Assembly (NCBI RefSeq): GCF_029227915.1
Contig: NC_079876.1
Location: forward strand, 4,962,001-5,026,000
Direction of reading: 5' to 3'
From: Hydractinia symbiolongicarpus
Lineage: Eukaryota; Cnidaria; Hydrozoa; Anthoathecata; Hydractiniidae
Length of the DNA stretch: 64,000 nt
Every line of letters starts with the position of its first letter. Position 1 is the first letter of the stretch. Of this stretch, positions 24,781 through 35,889 are shown piece by piece. The position numbers and the translations under genes were made by a program. Under the pieces are notes generated by a model. That model did not search any database and was not told where the DNA came from. It saw only the letters and a program-made list of their open reading frames with translations.

Positions 24781-26357
24781 TTAAAACTCAAACGAACTGA
24801 CACCGTTAGAAAGTCAATGAAATGTAGTTTTTGAAACTGTCGCTATTTCTTCAGCGCGCGATAACGGATAGGATTGGTCCCACACAAAAGAACCACTTAT
24901 TTATCTAAATTTTTAAATAAAGCGCTACTACAGCGCCCAGTGTAATAGCTGATTTCCGGCAATCACGTCAAATTAAGAAGAATGTTCTTTCTTGGAGTCC
25001 AATTGTCTCACTTTCACATTTATAAGGTCACAGTCCATAATCAGTTCAATTAAATCCCACAGTAATCGTTTCACTGTTAAAAGCCATACAACCTAGTAAT
25101 ATCAGAAAAATATAGCTAAGTACATGTTGGTACAAATATGTGACCCAACCGTTGTAACTCAAACGGATTGACACCGTTAGAACGTCAATGAAGTGTAGTT
25201 TTTGAAACTGTGGCTATTTCTTCAGCGCGCGATAACGGATAGGATTGGTCCCACAGTAAAAAACGACTTATTTATCTAAATTTTTAAATAAAGTGCTACC
25301 ACAACGCCCAGTGTAACCGCTGAGCTCCGGCAATCACGTCAAATTACGAAGAATGGTTTTTCTTGGAGTCCATTTGTGTCATTTATCACATTGATCAGGT
25401 CACGGTCCAAAGTTAACTCAATTAAGTCCCACAGTCAATCGTTTCACTGTTAAAAGCCATACAACTTAGTAATACCGGAAAAATATTGCTAAATACATGT
25501 TGGTACGAATATGTGACTCAACCGTTGTAACTCAAACGGATTGATACTGTTAGAAAGTCAATGAAATGTAGTTCTTTAAACTGTCGCTATTTCTTCAGCG
25601 CGCGATAACGGCTAGGATTGGTCCCACAGTAAAAAATGACTTTTTATCTTAATATTTATTTGAGGCGCTACCACAGCGCCCAGTGTAATCGCTGTGTTTC
25701 AGCAATCATTTCATATTAAGAAGAATGTTATTTCTTGGAGTCCAATCCTCTCACTTATCACATTCATCAGGTCACAGTCCAAAGTTAGTTCAATTAAGTC
25801 CCACATTCAATCGTTTCACTGTTAAAAGCGATGCAACCTAGTAATAACAGATAAATATCGCTAAATACATGTTGGTACGAATATGTGACGCACACGTTGT
25901 AACTGAAGCGGATTGATACCGTTAGAAAGTTAATGAAATGTAGCTCTTGAAAGTGTCGCTATTTCTTCAGGGCGCGATAACGGCTAGGATTGATCCCACA
26001 GTAAAAATGACTTATTTATCTAAATTTTTAAATCAAGCGCTACCACAACGCCCAGTGTAATCGCTGATTTCCGGCAATCACGTCAAATTGAGAAGAATGT
26101 TTTTTCTTGGAGTCCATTTGTGTCATTTATCACATTGATCAGGTCACGGTCCAAAATCAGTTCAATCATGTGCCACAGTCAATCGTTTCACTGTTAAAAG
26201 CCATACAACCTAGTAATATCAGAAAAATATCGCTAAATACATGTTGGTACGAATATGTGACCCAACCGTTGTAACTCAAACGGATTAACGCCGTTAGAAA
26301 GTCAATGAAATGTAGTTTTTGAAACTGTTGCTATATCTTCAGCGCGTGATAACGGAT

Positions 26358-26427
26358 CGGATTGGTCCCACTGAAAAGAACGTAGTTTTTGAAACTGTCG
26401 CTATTTCTTCAGCGCGCAATAACGGAT
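26358..26427 (+). repeat. Mini-monomer 5 (70 bp)
   Basis: Same junction; its box reads CGGATTGG instead of AGGATTGG. It lies 17591 bp from mini-monomer 1 in a matching segment. Confidence 0.9.
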
Positions 26428-27544
26428 AGGATTGGTCCCACAGAAAAAAACGACTTATTTATCTAAATTTTTAAATAAAGCGCTACTACAACGCCCAGTG
26501 TAATAGCTGATTTCCGGCAATCACGTCAATATAAGAAGAATGTTTTTTCTTGGAGTCCATTTGTGTCATTTATCACATTGATCAGGTCACGGTCCAAAGT
26601 TAGTTCAATTAAGTCCCACAGTCAATAGTTTCACTGTTAAAAGCGATGCAACCTAGTAAAATCAGATAAATATCGCTAAATACATGTTGGTACGAAAATG
26701 TGACGAAACCGTTGAAAATCAAACGGACTGACACCGTTAAAAAGTCAATGAAATGTAGTTTTTGAAACTGTAGCTATTTTTTCAGCGCGCGATAACGGCT
26801 AGGATTCGTCCCACAGAAAATTTGACTTATATATCTAATTTTTTAAATGAAGCGCTACCTCAGCGCCCAGTGTAATCGCTGAGTTCCGGCAACCACGTCA
26901 AATTAAGAAGAATGTTATTTCTTGGAGTCCAATTGTCTCACTTATAACATTTATAAGGTCACGGTCCAAAATCAGTTCAATTATGTGCCACAGTCAATCG
27001 TTTCACTGTTAAAAGCCATACAACCTAGTAATATCAGAAAATTATCGCTAAATACATGTTGGTACGAATATGTGACCCAACCGCTGCAACTCAAACGGAT
27101 TAACACCGTTAGAAAGTCAATGAAATGTAGTTTTTAAAACTGTCGTTATTTCTTCAGCGCGCGATAACGGATAGGATTGGTCCCACAGAAAAGAACGACT
27201 TATTTATCAAAATTTTTAAATGAAGCGCTACCACAGCGCCCAGTGTAATCGCTGATTTGCGGTAATCACGTCAAATTAAGAAAATGTTTTTTCTTGTAGT
27301 CCATTTGTGCCATCTATCACATTGATCATGTGACAGTCCAAAGTTAGTTCAATTAAGTCCCACAGTCAATCGTTTCACTGTTAAAAGCGATGCAACCTAG
27401 TAATATCAGATAAATATCGCTAAATATATGTTGGTACTAATATGTGACCCAACCTTTGAAACTCAAACAGATTAACACCGTTAGAAAGTCAATGAAATGT
27501 AGTTTTTGAAACTGTTGCTATATCTTCAGCGCGTGATAACGGAT

Positions 27545-27614
27545 AGGATTGGTCCCACTGAAAAGAACGTAGTTTTTGGAACTGTCGCTATTTCTTCAGC
27601 GCGCAATAACGGAT
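27545..27614 (+). repeat. Mini-monomer 6 (70 bp)
   Basis: Same junction, with TTTTTGGAACTG in place of TTTTTGAAACTG. Confidence 0.9.
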
Positions 27615-27986
27615 AGGATTGGTCCCACAGAAAAGAACGACTTATTTATCTAAATTTTTAAATGAAGCGCTACCACAGCGCCCAGTGTAATCGCTGATTT
27701 GTGGTAATCACGTCAAATTAGGAAAATGTTTTTTCTTGTAGTCCATTTGTGTCATCTATCACATTGATCATGTCACAGTCCAAAGTTAGTTCAATTAAGT
27801 CCCACAGTCAATCGTTTCACTGTTAAAAGCGATGCAACCTAGTAATATCAGATAAATATCGCTAAATATATGTTGGTACTAATATGTGACCCACCCTTTC
27901 AAACTCAAACGGATTAACACCGTTAGAAAGTCAATGAAATGTAGTTTTTGAAACTGTTGCTATATCTTCAGCGCCTGATAACGGAT

Positions 27987-28056
27987 AGGATTGGTCCCAC
28001 TGAAAAGAACGTAGTTTTTAAAACTGTCGCTATTTCTTCAGCGCGCAATAACGGAT
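27987..28056 (+). repeat. Mini-monomer 7 (70 bp)
   Basis: Same junction, with TAGTTTTTAAAACTG. It follows mini-monomer 6 after exactly one full monomer, as mini-monomer 3 follows mini-monomer 2. Confidence 0.9.
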
Positions 28057-29244
28057 AGGATTGGTCCCACAGAAAAAAACGACTTATTTATCTAAATTTT
28101 TAAATAAAGCGCTACTACAACGCCCAGTGTAATAGCTGATTTCCGGCAATCACGTCAAATTAAGAAGAATGTTTTTTCTTGGAGTCCATTTGTGTCATTT
28201 ATCACATTGATCAGGTCACGGTCCAAAGTTAGTTCAATTAAGTCCCACAGTCAATCGTTTCACTGTTAAAAGCGATGCAACCTAGTAAAATCAGATAAAT
28301 ATCGCTAAATACATGTTGGTACGAAAATGTGACCCAACCGTTGAAACTTAAACGGACTGACACCGTTAAAAAGTCAATGAAATGTAGTTTTTGAAACTGT
28401 AGCTATTTTTTCAGCGCGCGATAACGGCTAGGATTCGTCCCACAGAAAATTTGACTTATTTATCTAAATTTTTAAATGAAGCGCTACCACAGCGCCCAGT
28501 GTAATCGCTGAGTTCCGGCAATCACGTCAAATTAAGAAGAATGTTATTTCTTGGGGTCCAATTGTCTCACTTATAACATTTATAAGGTCACGGTCCAAAA
28601 TCAGTTCAATTATGTGCCACAGTCAATCGTTTCACTGTTAAAAGCGATGCAATCTTGTAATATCAGAAAAATATCGCTAAATACATGTTGGTACGAATAT
28701 GTGACCCAACCGTTAAAACTCAAACGAACTGACACCGTTAGAAAGTCAATGAAATGTAGTTTTTGAAACTGTCGCTATTTCTTCAGCGCGCGATAACGGA
28801 TAGGATTGGTCCCACACAAAAGAACGACTTATTTATCTAAATTTTTAAATAAAGCGCTACTACAGCGCCCAGTGTAATAGCTGATTTCCGGCAATCACGT
28901 CAAATTAGGAAGAATGTTCTTTCTTGGAGTCCAATTGTCTCACTTTCACATTTATAAGGTCACAGTCCATAATCAGTTCAATTAAATCCCACAGTAATCG
29001 TTTCACTGTTAAAAGCCATACAACCTAGTAATATCAGAAAAATATCGCTAAGTACATGTTGGTACAAATATGTGACCCAACCGTTGTAACTCAAACGGAT
29101 TGACACCGTTAGAACGTCAATGAAGTGTAGTTTTTGAAACTGTCCCTATTTCTTCAGCGCGCGATAACGGATAGGATTGGTCCCACAGTAAAAAACGACT
29201 TATTTATCTAAATTTTTATATAAAGTGCTACCACAACGCCCAGT

Positions 29245-29260
29245 CTTTTTTTTTTTTTTT
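29245..29260 (-). other. LINE poly(A) tail
   Basis: Fifteen uninterrupted T on the plus strand (29246-29260), equal to A15 on the element strand, plus one extra base (C at 29245) at the satellite junction. A long pure tract supports a recent retrotransposition. Confidence 0.9.
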
Positions 29261-29419
29261 CTTTTCAATTTATTTAAAGTCGATTATTCACATATTTACA
29301 ATAGTTTCCAAAAAAAAAGTAATTAAGAAAACTAATCTAAATCGACTAAATTTTTTTTATGTTTACAATTAAATAAAATCATTTTTTTTATATATATAAA
29401 CAATAATAACAACAAAGTT
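29261..29419 (-). other. LINE 3' UTR with polyadenylation signal
   Basis: AT-rich 159 bp between the RT stop codon and the poly(A). An AATAAA signal lies on the minus strand at 29269-29274 (TTTATT on the plus strand), about 8 nt before the A tract. No tandem repeat 3' end of the kind typical for CR1 is seen. Confidence 0.7.
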
Positions 29420-31530
29420 CTATAAAGGGACCTTACATTCATCACAGTTACATTTAGATCCGTCCCACATTTTAATCATGCTTTTAAAAACTTTAAGGTT
29501 GTCACATCGTTTCAAATGTGATGGTAGGTTATTCCAAATCTTTGGTCCCAGGGCTGATAAGCTATTAGTTCCAAAAGTCGCGGTCCTTTTCCTTGAGACT
29601 ACCAAATTATTTGTATTTTGTTCTCTGACTGTCCTACCGTTATCATTTAAACAAAATATATCTTTCATAAAAAGAGGGCTGCTGTTATTTATAGTTTTAG
29701 AGATTTCTATACACAATGACCGTAAGCGATTTACATTCATGTGACTCTTGCTGGAATTTTTAAGTAAATTTTCGTATGTACTTACCGTATCATTATACAG
29801 AAATCTTAATGCTCGTTTTTGTATCATTTCGACTTTAGATAAAGATTTAGAAGAAGAAAAATGCCATATAAGGGAACAATAATTGAAATTTGCGTAGATA
29901 AAACTTTGAACTAAAATATATTTTGCTTGAAAGGATAAGAAACTTCTAAATCGAAATAAGGCATTTAGTTGGGCTGATGCTTTGCGACACAAATCACTAA
30001 CGTGTCTGTCAAAATTTACTTTATTGTCTATAGTCACACCTAGTAATTTCACGTTATTTTCACTTTCAATAGTTTTATTTCCTATATTAAATTTTAGACC
30101 TAAATTATCTGCCTTATTCTTTGTCAGAATTATCGAGTGAAACTTTTCAGGGTTTGCAATCATTTTATTCTCTTTTAACCAGGAGAGGGCAGTTTTAGCT
30201 TCGTTTTCTAAAGTATTTATCAAATTAGGAATAGAATTTGAGAAGTTGGATATTGTGTTATCATCAGCGTAATTATGTAGCTTATATTTTTCTATAAAAA
30301 GAAACAAATCATTTATAAATATATTGAATATGATAGGTCCCAAAATAGAACCTTGTGGTACACCAGATAAGATAATTTGAAATAGACTATAGATCCCATT
30401 TATTCGAGTGGCTTGCTCTCTATCAGTAAGATAAGATAGAATGAATTGAAGAGACTTATTGTCAAATCCATAAGCAGCTAGTTTCGCAATTAGTAAGTCA
30501 TGTGGTACACAGTCAAAAGCTTTTGAAAGATCCATCAAGATCGCACCCACCACATAATTCTTATCAAGTTTACTCTTCCATTCCTCTATTAAGCGAATTA
30601 GTACTTGTTGGGTACTATAGCATTTCCTATAGGCGGAGAGAAAAATCGACAATTTTGATTCCATATAAGCGGTTATTTGTTCTTTCATAACCCTTTCGTA
30701 AAATTTAGAAAAAACATTTAAAACACTGACAGGCCTGTAGTTTGATATTTTAGTTTTATCTTTTCCTCCCTTATCCAATGGCGTTACAGCAGCTCGCTTA
30801 GCTTTGCTTGGAAATTTGTTTGAAACTATGCTACTATTTATAGCATCTGTTAGTGGCGTTACTAGGTGCCTTTTTGCTAATTTTGTTAGCTTTGATGGTA
30901 TTGTATCTTCACCTGTTGATACTTTGGTGTTTAAATCATTAAACAGTTTAGAAATTGTATTTTCATCAACTTCTTGGAATGTGAAGTTCTCATTGTTGTT
31001 AGAATCATTGATTTCCTTTATTTTAATGATACTTGGATGATTTTCAAAACTATCAACAATTTCTTCAATCATTTTTGACTTATCATTTACATTCTTATAT
31101 TTTATAGGATTTGGTTTCATGCCACAAGAATTTTCTAAAATATTGATGTAGTATTCGTTGAAAAGTTTGGTTAACTGTTTTTTATCAGTAACTAAACTTT
31201 CATTTTGAACGATCGCTATATCTCCTTTGCTTATTCCACTTTTATTTGATATCAAGGGTTTAACAGTTTCCCAAAACGTTTTTTTGGAAATAAAACCTGA
31301 TTCTGTTACCCTTTTGAAATGGTTTTTGATAGCCTTTTTGCGTAAATTTACACACTTGTTTCTCTGTTTCTTGTACGTGATTTTGTTTTCAGAAGTAGGA
31401 TTTTTATTGTATTTATTTTTGAACCTAGACCTTGTATATATTGCCTTTTTTAACTCTTTTGTCATAAATGGTGCCTCGTTTCCACGCAGAGTTTTTTGCT
31501 TCTGTGGGGCATGCTTTTCTATGATAGATA
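29420..31530 (-). CDS. LINE reverse transcriptase, 5'-truncated ORF2
   Basis: An uninterrupted frame of about 700 codons ends in TAG (complement of 29420-29422). It reads back through the element's 5' edge into satellite DNA as far as a TGA at 31553-31555, without any ATG in the satellite. The first element ATG is at the complement of 31463-31465. Using residue numbers counted from 31552: a basic linker at 12-110; RT finger motif NYRPVSVLNVFSKFYE near 271-286; motif A DLSKAFD with catalytic Asp at 341; motif B SGVPQGSILGP at 396-406; motif C YADD at 428-431 with both Asp present; the LLGVTID region near 503-509; then a thumb and C-terminal domain ending in a small CNCDEC cysteine cluster at 701-706. 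Catalytic residues look intact, but the endonuclease domain is absent. Such proteins copy element RNA at a nicked target; this copy probably lacks a promoter. The C-terminal style is one I associate with cnidarian elements. Confidence 0.92.
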
Positions 31531-33316
31531 TGTAATCGCTGAGCTCCGGCAATCACGTCAAATTAAGAAGAATGGTTTTTCTTGGAGTCCATTTGTGTCA
31601 TTTATCACATTGATCAGGTCACGGTCCAAAGTTAACTCAATTAAGTCCCACAGTCAATCGTTTCACTGTTAAAAGCCATACAACTTAGTAATACCGGAAA
31701 AATATTGCTAAATACATGTTGGTACGAATATGTGACTCAACCGTTGTAACTCAAACGGATTGATACTGTTAGAAAGTCAATGAAATGTAGTTCTTTAAAC
31801 TGTCGCTATTTCTTCAGCGCGCGATAACGGCTAGGATTGGTCCCACAGTAAAAAATGACTTTTTATCTTAATATTTATTTGAGGCGCTACCACAGCGCCC
31901 AGTGTAATCGCTGTGTTTCAGCAATCATTTCATATTAAGAAGAATGTTATTTCTTGGAGTCCAATCCTCTCACTTATCACATTCATCAGGTCACAGTCCA
32001 AAGTTAGTTCAATTAAGTCCCACATTCAATCGTTTCACTGTTAAAAGCGATGCAACCTAGTAATAACAGATAAATATCGCTAAATACATGTTGGTACGAA
32101 TATGTGACGCAACCGTTGCAACTGAAGCGGATTGATACCGTTAGAAAGTTAATGAAATGTAGCTCTTGAAAGTGTCGCTATTTCTTCCGGGCGCGATAAC
32201 GGCTAGGATTGGTCCCACAGTAAAAATGACTTATTTATCTAAATTTTTAAATCAAGCGCTACCACAACGCCCAGTGTAATCGCTGATTTGCGGAATCACG
32301 TCAAATTAAGAAAATGTTTTTTCTTGTAGTCCGTTTGTGTCATCTATCACATTGATCATGTCACAGTCCAAAGCTAGTTCAATTAAGTCCCACAGTCAAT
32401 CGCTTCACTGTTAAAAGCCATACAACCTAGTAATATCAGAAAAATATCGCTAAATACATGTTGGTACGAATATGTGACCCAACCGTTGTAACTCAAACGG
32501 ATTAACACCGTTAGAAAGTCAATGAAATGTAGTTTTTGAAACTGTTGCTATTTCTTCAGCGCGTGATAACGGATAGGATTGGTCCCACTGAAAAGAACGA
32601 CTTATTTATCTAAATTTTTAAATGAAGCGCTACCACAGCGCCCAGTGTAATCGCTGAGTTCCGGCAATCACGTCAAATTAAGAAGAATGTTATTTCTTGG
32701 GGTCCATTGTCTCACTTATAACATTTATAAGGTCACGGTCCAAAATCAGTTCAATTATGTGCCACAGTCAATCGTTTCACTGTTAAAAGCGATGCAATCT
32801 TGTAATATCAGAAAAATATCGCTAAATACATGTTGGTACGATTATGTGACCCAACCATTGTAAATCAAACGGACTGACACCGTTAGAAAGTCAATGAAGT
32901 ATAGTTTTGGAAACTGTCGCTATTTCTTCAGCGCGCGATAACGGATAGGATTGGTCCCACAGTAAAGAACGACTTATTTATCTAAATTTAAATGAAGCGC
33001 TACCACAGCGCCCAGTGTAATCGCTTATTGCGGTAATCACGTCAAATTAAGAAGAATGTTTTATCTTGGAGTCCATTTGTGTCATCTATCACATTGATCA
33101 GGTCACAGTCCAAAGTTAGTTCCATTAAGTCCCACAGTCAATCGTTTCACTGTTAAAAGCGATGCAACCTAGTAATATCAGATAAATATCGCTAAATACA
33201 TGTTGGTACGAATATGTCACCCAACCGTTAAAACTCAAACGAACTGACACCGTTAGAAAGTCAATGAAATGTAGTTTTTGAAACTGTTGCTATATCTTCA
33301 GCGCGTGATAACGGAT

Positions 33317-33386
33317 AGGATTGGTCCCACTGAAAAGAACGTAGTTTTTGAAACTGTCGCTATTTCTTCAGCGCGCAATTAGGGAT
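33317..33386 (+). repeat. Mini-monomer 8 (70 bp)
   Basis: Same junction; the following unit reads CAATTAGGGATAGG rather than CAATAACGGATAGG. Confidence 0.9.
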
Positions 33387-34503
33387 AGGATTGGTCCCAC
33401 AGAAAAAAACGACTTATTTATCTAAATTTTTAAATAAAGCGCTACTACAACGCCCAATGTAATAGCTGATTTCCGGCAATCACGTCAATATAAGAAGAAT
33501 GTTTTTTCTTGGAGTCCATTTGTGTCATTTATCACATTGATCAGGTCACGGTCCAAAGTTAGTTCAATTAAGTCCCACAGTCAATCGTTTCACTGTTAAA
33601 AGCGATGCAACCTAGTAAAATCAGATAAATATCGCTAAATACATGATGGTACGAAAATGTGACGAAACCGTTGAAAATCAAACGGACTGACATCGTTAAA
33701 AAGTCAATGAAATGTAGTTTTTGAAACTGTAACTATTTTTTCAGCGCGCGATAACGGCTAGGATTCGTCCCACAGAAAATTTGACTTATATATCTAATTT
33801 TTTAAATGAAGCGCTACCTCAGCGCCCAGTGTAATCGCTGAGTTCCGGCAACCACGTCCAATTAGGAAGAATGTTATTTCTTGGAGTCCAATTGTCTCAC
33901 TTATAACATTTATAAGGTCACGGTCCAAAATCAGTTCAATTATGTGCCACAGTCAATCGTTTCACTGTTAAAAGCCATACAACCTAGTAATATCAGAAAA
34001 ATATCGCTAAATACATGTTGGTACGAATATGTGACCCAACCGCTGCAACTCAAACGGATTAACACCGTTAGAAAGTCAATGAAATGTAGTTTTTAAAACT
34101 GTCGTTATTTCTTCAGCGCGCGATAACGGATAGGATTGGTCCCACAGAAAAGAACGACTTATTTATCTAAATTTTTAAATGAAGCGCTACCACAGCGCCC
34201 AGTGTAATCGCTGATTTGCGGTAATCACGTCAAATTAAGAAAATGTTTTTTCTTGTAGTCCATTTGTGTCATCTATCACATTGATCATGTCACAGTCCAA
34301 AGTTAGTTCAATTAAGTCCCACAGTCAATCGTTTCACTGTTAAAAGCGATGCAACCTAGTAATATCAGATAAATATCGCTAAATATATGTTGGTACTAAT
34401 ATGTGACCCAACCTTTGAAACTCAAACGGATTAACACCGTTAGAAAGTCAATGAAATGTAGTTTTTGAAACTGTTGCTATATCTTCAGCGCGTGATAACG
34501 GAT

Positions 34504-34573
34504 AGGATTGGTCCCACTGAAAAGAACGTAGTTTTTGAAACTGTCGCTATTTCTTCAGCGCGCAATAACGGAT
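34504..34573 (+). repeat. Mini-monomer 9 (70 bp)
   Basis: Same junction with consensus flanks, in a segment resembling 27.1-28.5 kb. Confidence 0.9.
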
Positions 34574-35889
34574 AGGATTGGTCCCACAGAAAAGAACGAC
34601 TTATTTATCTAAATTTTTAAATAAAGCGCTACTACAACGCCCAGTGTAATAGCTGATTTCCGGCAATCACGTCAAATTAAGAAGAATGTTTTTTCTTGGA
34701 GTCCATTTGTGTCATTTATCACATTGATCTGGTCACGGTCCAAATTTAGTTCAATTAAGTCCCACAGTCAATCGTTTCACTGTTAAAAGCGATGCAACCT
34801 AGTAAAATCAGATAAATATCGCTAAATACATGTTGGTACGAAAATGTGACCCAACCGTTGAAACTTAAACGGACTGACACCGTTAAAAAGTCAATGAAAT
34901 GTAGTTTTTGAAACTGTAGCTATTTTTTCAGCGCGCGATAACGGCTAGGATTCGTCCCACAGAAAATTTGACTTACATATCTAATTTTTTAAATGAAGCG
35001 CTACCACAGCGCCCAGTGTAATCGCTGAGTTCCGGCAACCACGTCAAATTAAGAAGAATGTTATTTCTTGGAGTCCAATTGTCTCACTTATAACATTTAT
35101 AAGGTCACGGTCCAAAATCAGTTCAATTATGTGCCACAGTCAATCGTTTCACTGTTAAAAGCCATACAACCTAGTAATATCAGAAAAATATCGCTAAATA
35201 CATGTTGGTACGAATATGTGACCCAACCGCTGCAACTCAAACGGATTAACACCGTTAGAAAGTCAATGAAATGTAGTTTTTAAAACTGTCGCTATTTCTT
35301 CAGCGCACGATAACGGATAGGATTGGTCCCACAGAAAAGAACGACTTATTTATCTAAATTTTTTAATGAAGCGCTACCACAGCGCCCAGTGTAATCGCTG
35401 ATTTGCGGAATCACGTCAAATTAAGAAAATGTTTTTTCTTGTAGTCCGTTTGTGTCATCTATCACATTGATCATGTCACAGTCCAAAGCTAGTTCAATTA
35501 AGTCCCACAGTCAATCGTTTCACTGTTAAAAGCGATGCAACCTAGTAATATCAGATAAATATCGCTAAATATATGTTGGTACTAATATGTGATCCAACCT
35601 TTGAAACTCAAACGGATTAACACCGTAAGAAAGTCAATGAAATGTAGTTTTTAAAACTGTCGCTATTTCTTCAGCGCCCGATAACGGATAGGATTGGTCC
35701 CACAGTAAAAAACGACTTATTTATCTAAATTTTTAAATAAAGTGCTACCACAACGCCCAGAGTAATCGCTGAGCTCCGGCAATCACGTCAAATTAAGAAG
35801 AATGGTTTTTCTTGGAGTCCATTTGTGTCATTTATCACATTGATCAGGTCACGGTCCAAAGTTAGTTCAATTAAGTCCCACAGTCAATC

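Larger units (their letters stand above)
2050..29244 (+). repeat. 372-bp satellite array, left arm (about 72 full monomers)
   Basis: The box AGGATTGGTCCCACAG recurs throughout. Its first base falls at 2074, 2446, 2819, 3188, 3559, 3931, 4304, 4677, 5047, 5420, 5793, 6165, 6537 and 6910, so spacings are 369-373 bp. Landmarks within a monomer, counted from that base: hairpin GCGCTACCACAGCGC near +52, the block CATGTTGGTACGAATATGTG near +255, and CCGTT/AACGG elements near +281 to +310. Monomers fall into subfamilies, for example ...AAAATCAGTTCAATTATGTG versus ...AAAGTTAGTTCAATTAAGTC, AGAAAAATATCG versus AGATAAATATCG, and CCATACAACC versus CGATGCAACC. The left boundary is approximate because the first partial repeat is diverged. 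Apart from the features listed separately, nothing but satellite is present. Confidence 0.97.
24781..29244 (+). repeat. Satellite block, about 3.93-kb higher-order copy preceding the LINE
   Basis: TTAAAACTCA occurs at 24781 and 28713 (3932 bp), each followed by the private variant CCCACACAAAAGAAC. CCAATCCTCT occurs at 25742 and 31971, which is 3943 bp once the LINE is removed. That equals about ten monomers plus three mini-monomers. The homologous stretch runs from about 24.78 to 26.06 kb and from 28.71 to 32.28 kb, so the LINE sits inside the second copy and the first copy is an empty site. Confidence 0.75.
29245..31530 (-). mobile_element. 5'-truncated LINE (non-LTR retrotransposon) inserted in the satellite
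   Basis: The satellite reads ...CGCCCAGT to 29244, is interrupted, and resumes TGTAATCGCTGAG at 31531. Undisturbed monomers read CGCCCAGTGTAATCGC, so at most one base (T) is duplicated and none is lost. On the minus strand the insert ends in AATAAA and a poly(A) tract. It begins inside coding sequence between where the endonuclease and reverse-transcriptase domains of such elements lie, so the 5' half (ORF1 and the AP endonuclease) is missing. The paralogous site near 25312 lacks the insert. RT motif style and the poly(A) end suggest the Jockey/CR1/L2 assemblage; a more exact clade cannot be given without a tree. The open frame indicates a young insertion. Confidence 0.93.

Noticed and set aside
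29478-31535. Plus-strand frames of 62-102 codons inside the LINE
   Set aside because: They are antisense shadows of the reverse-transcriptase frame, which has clear RT motifs.
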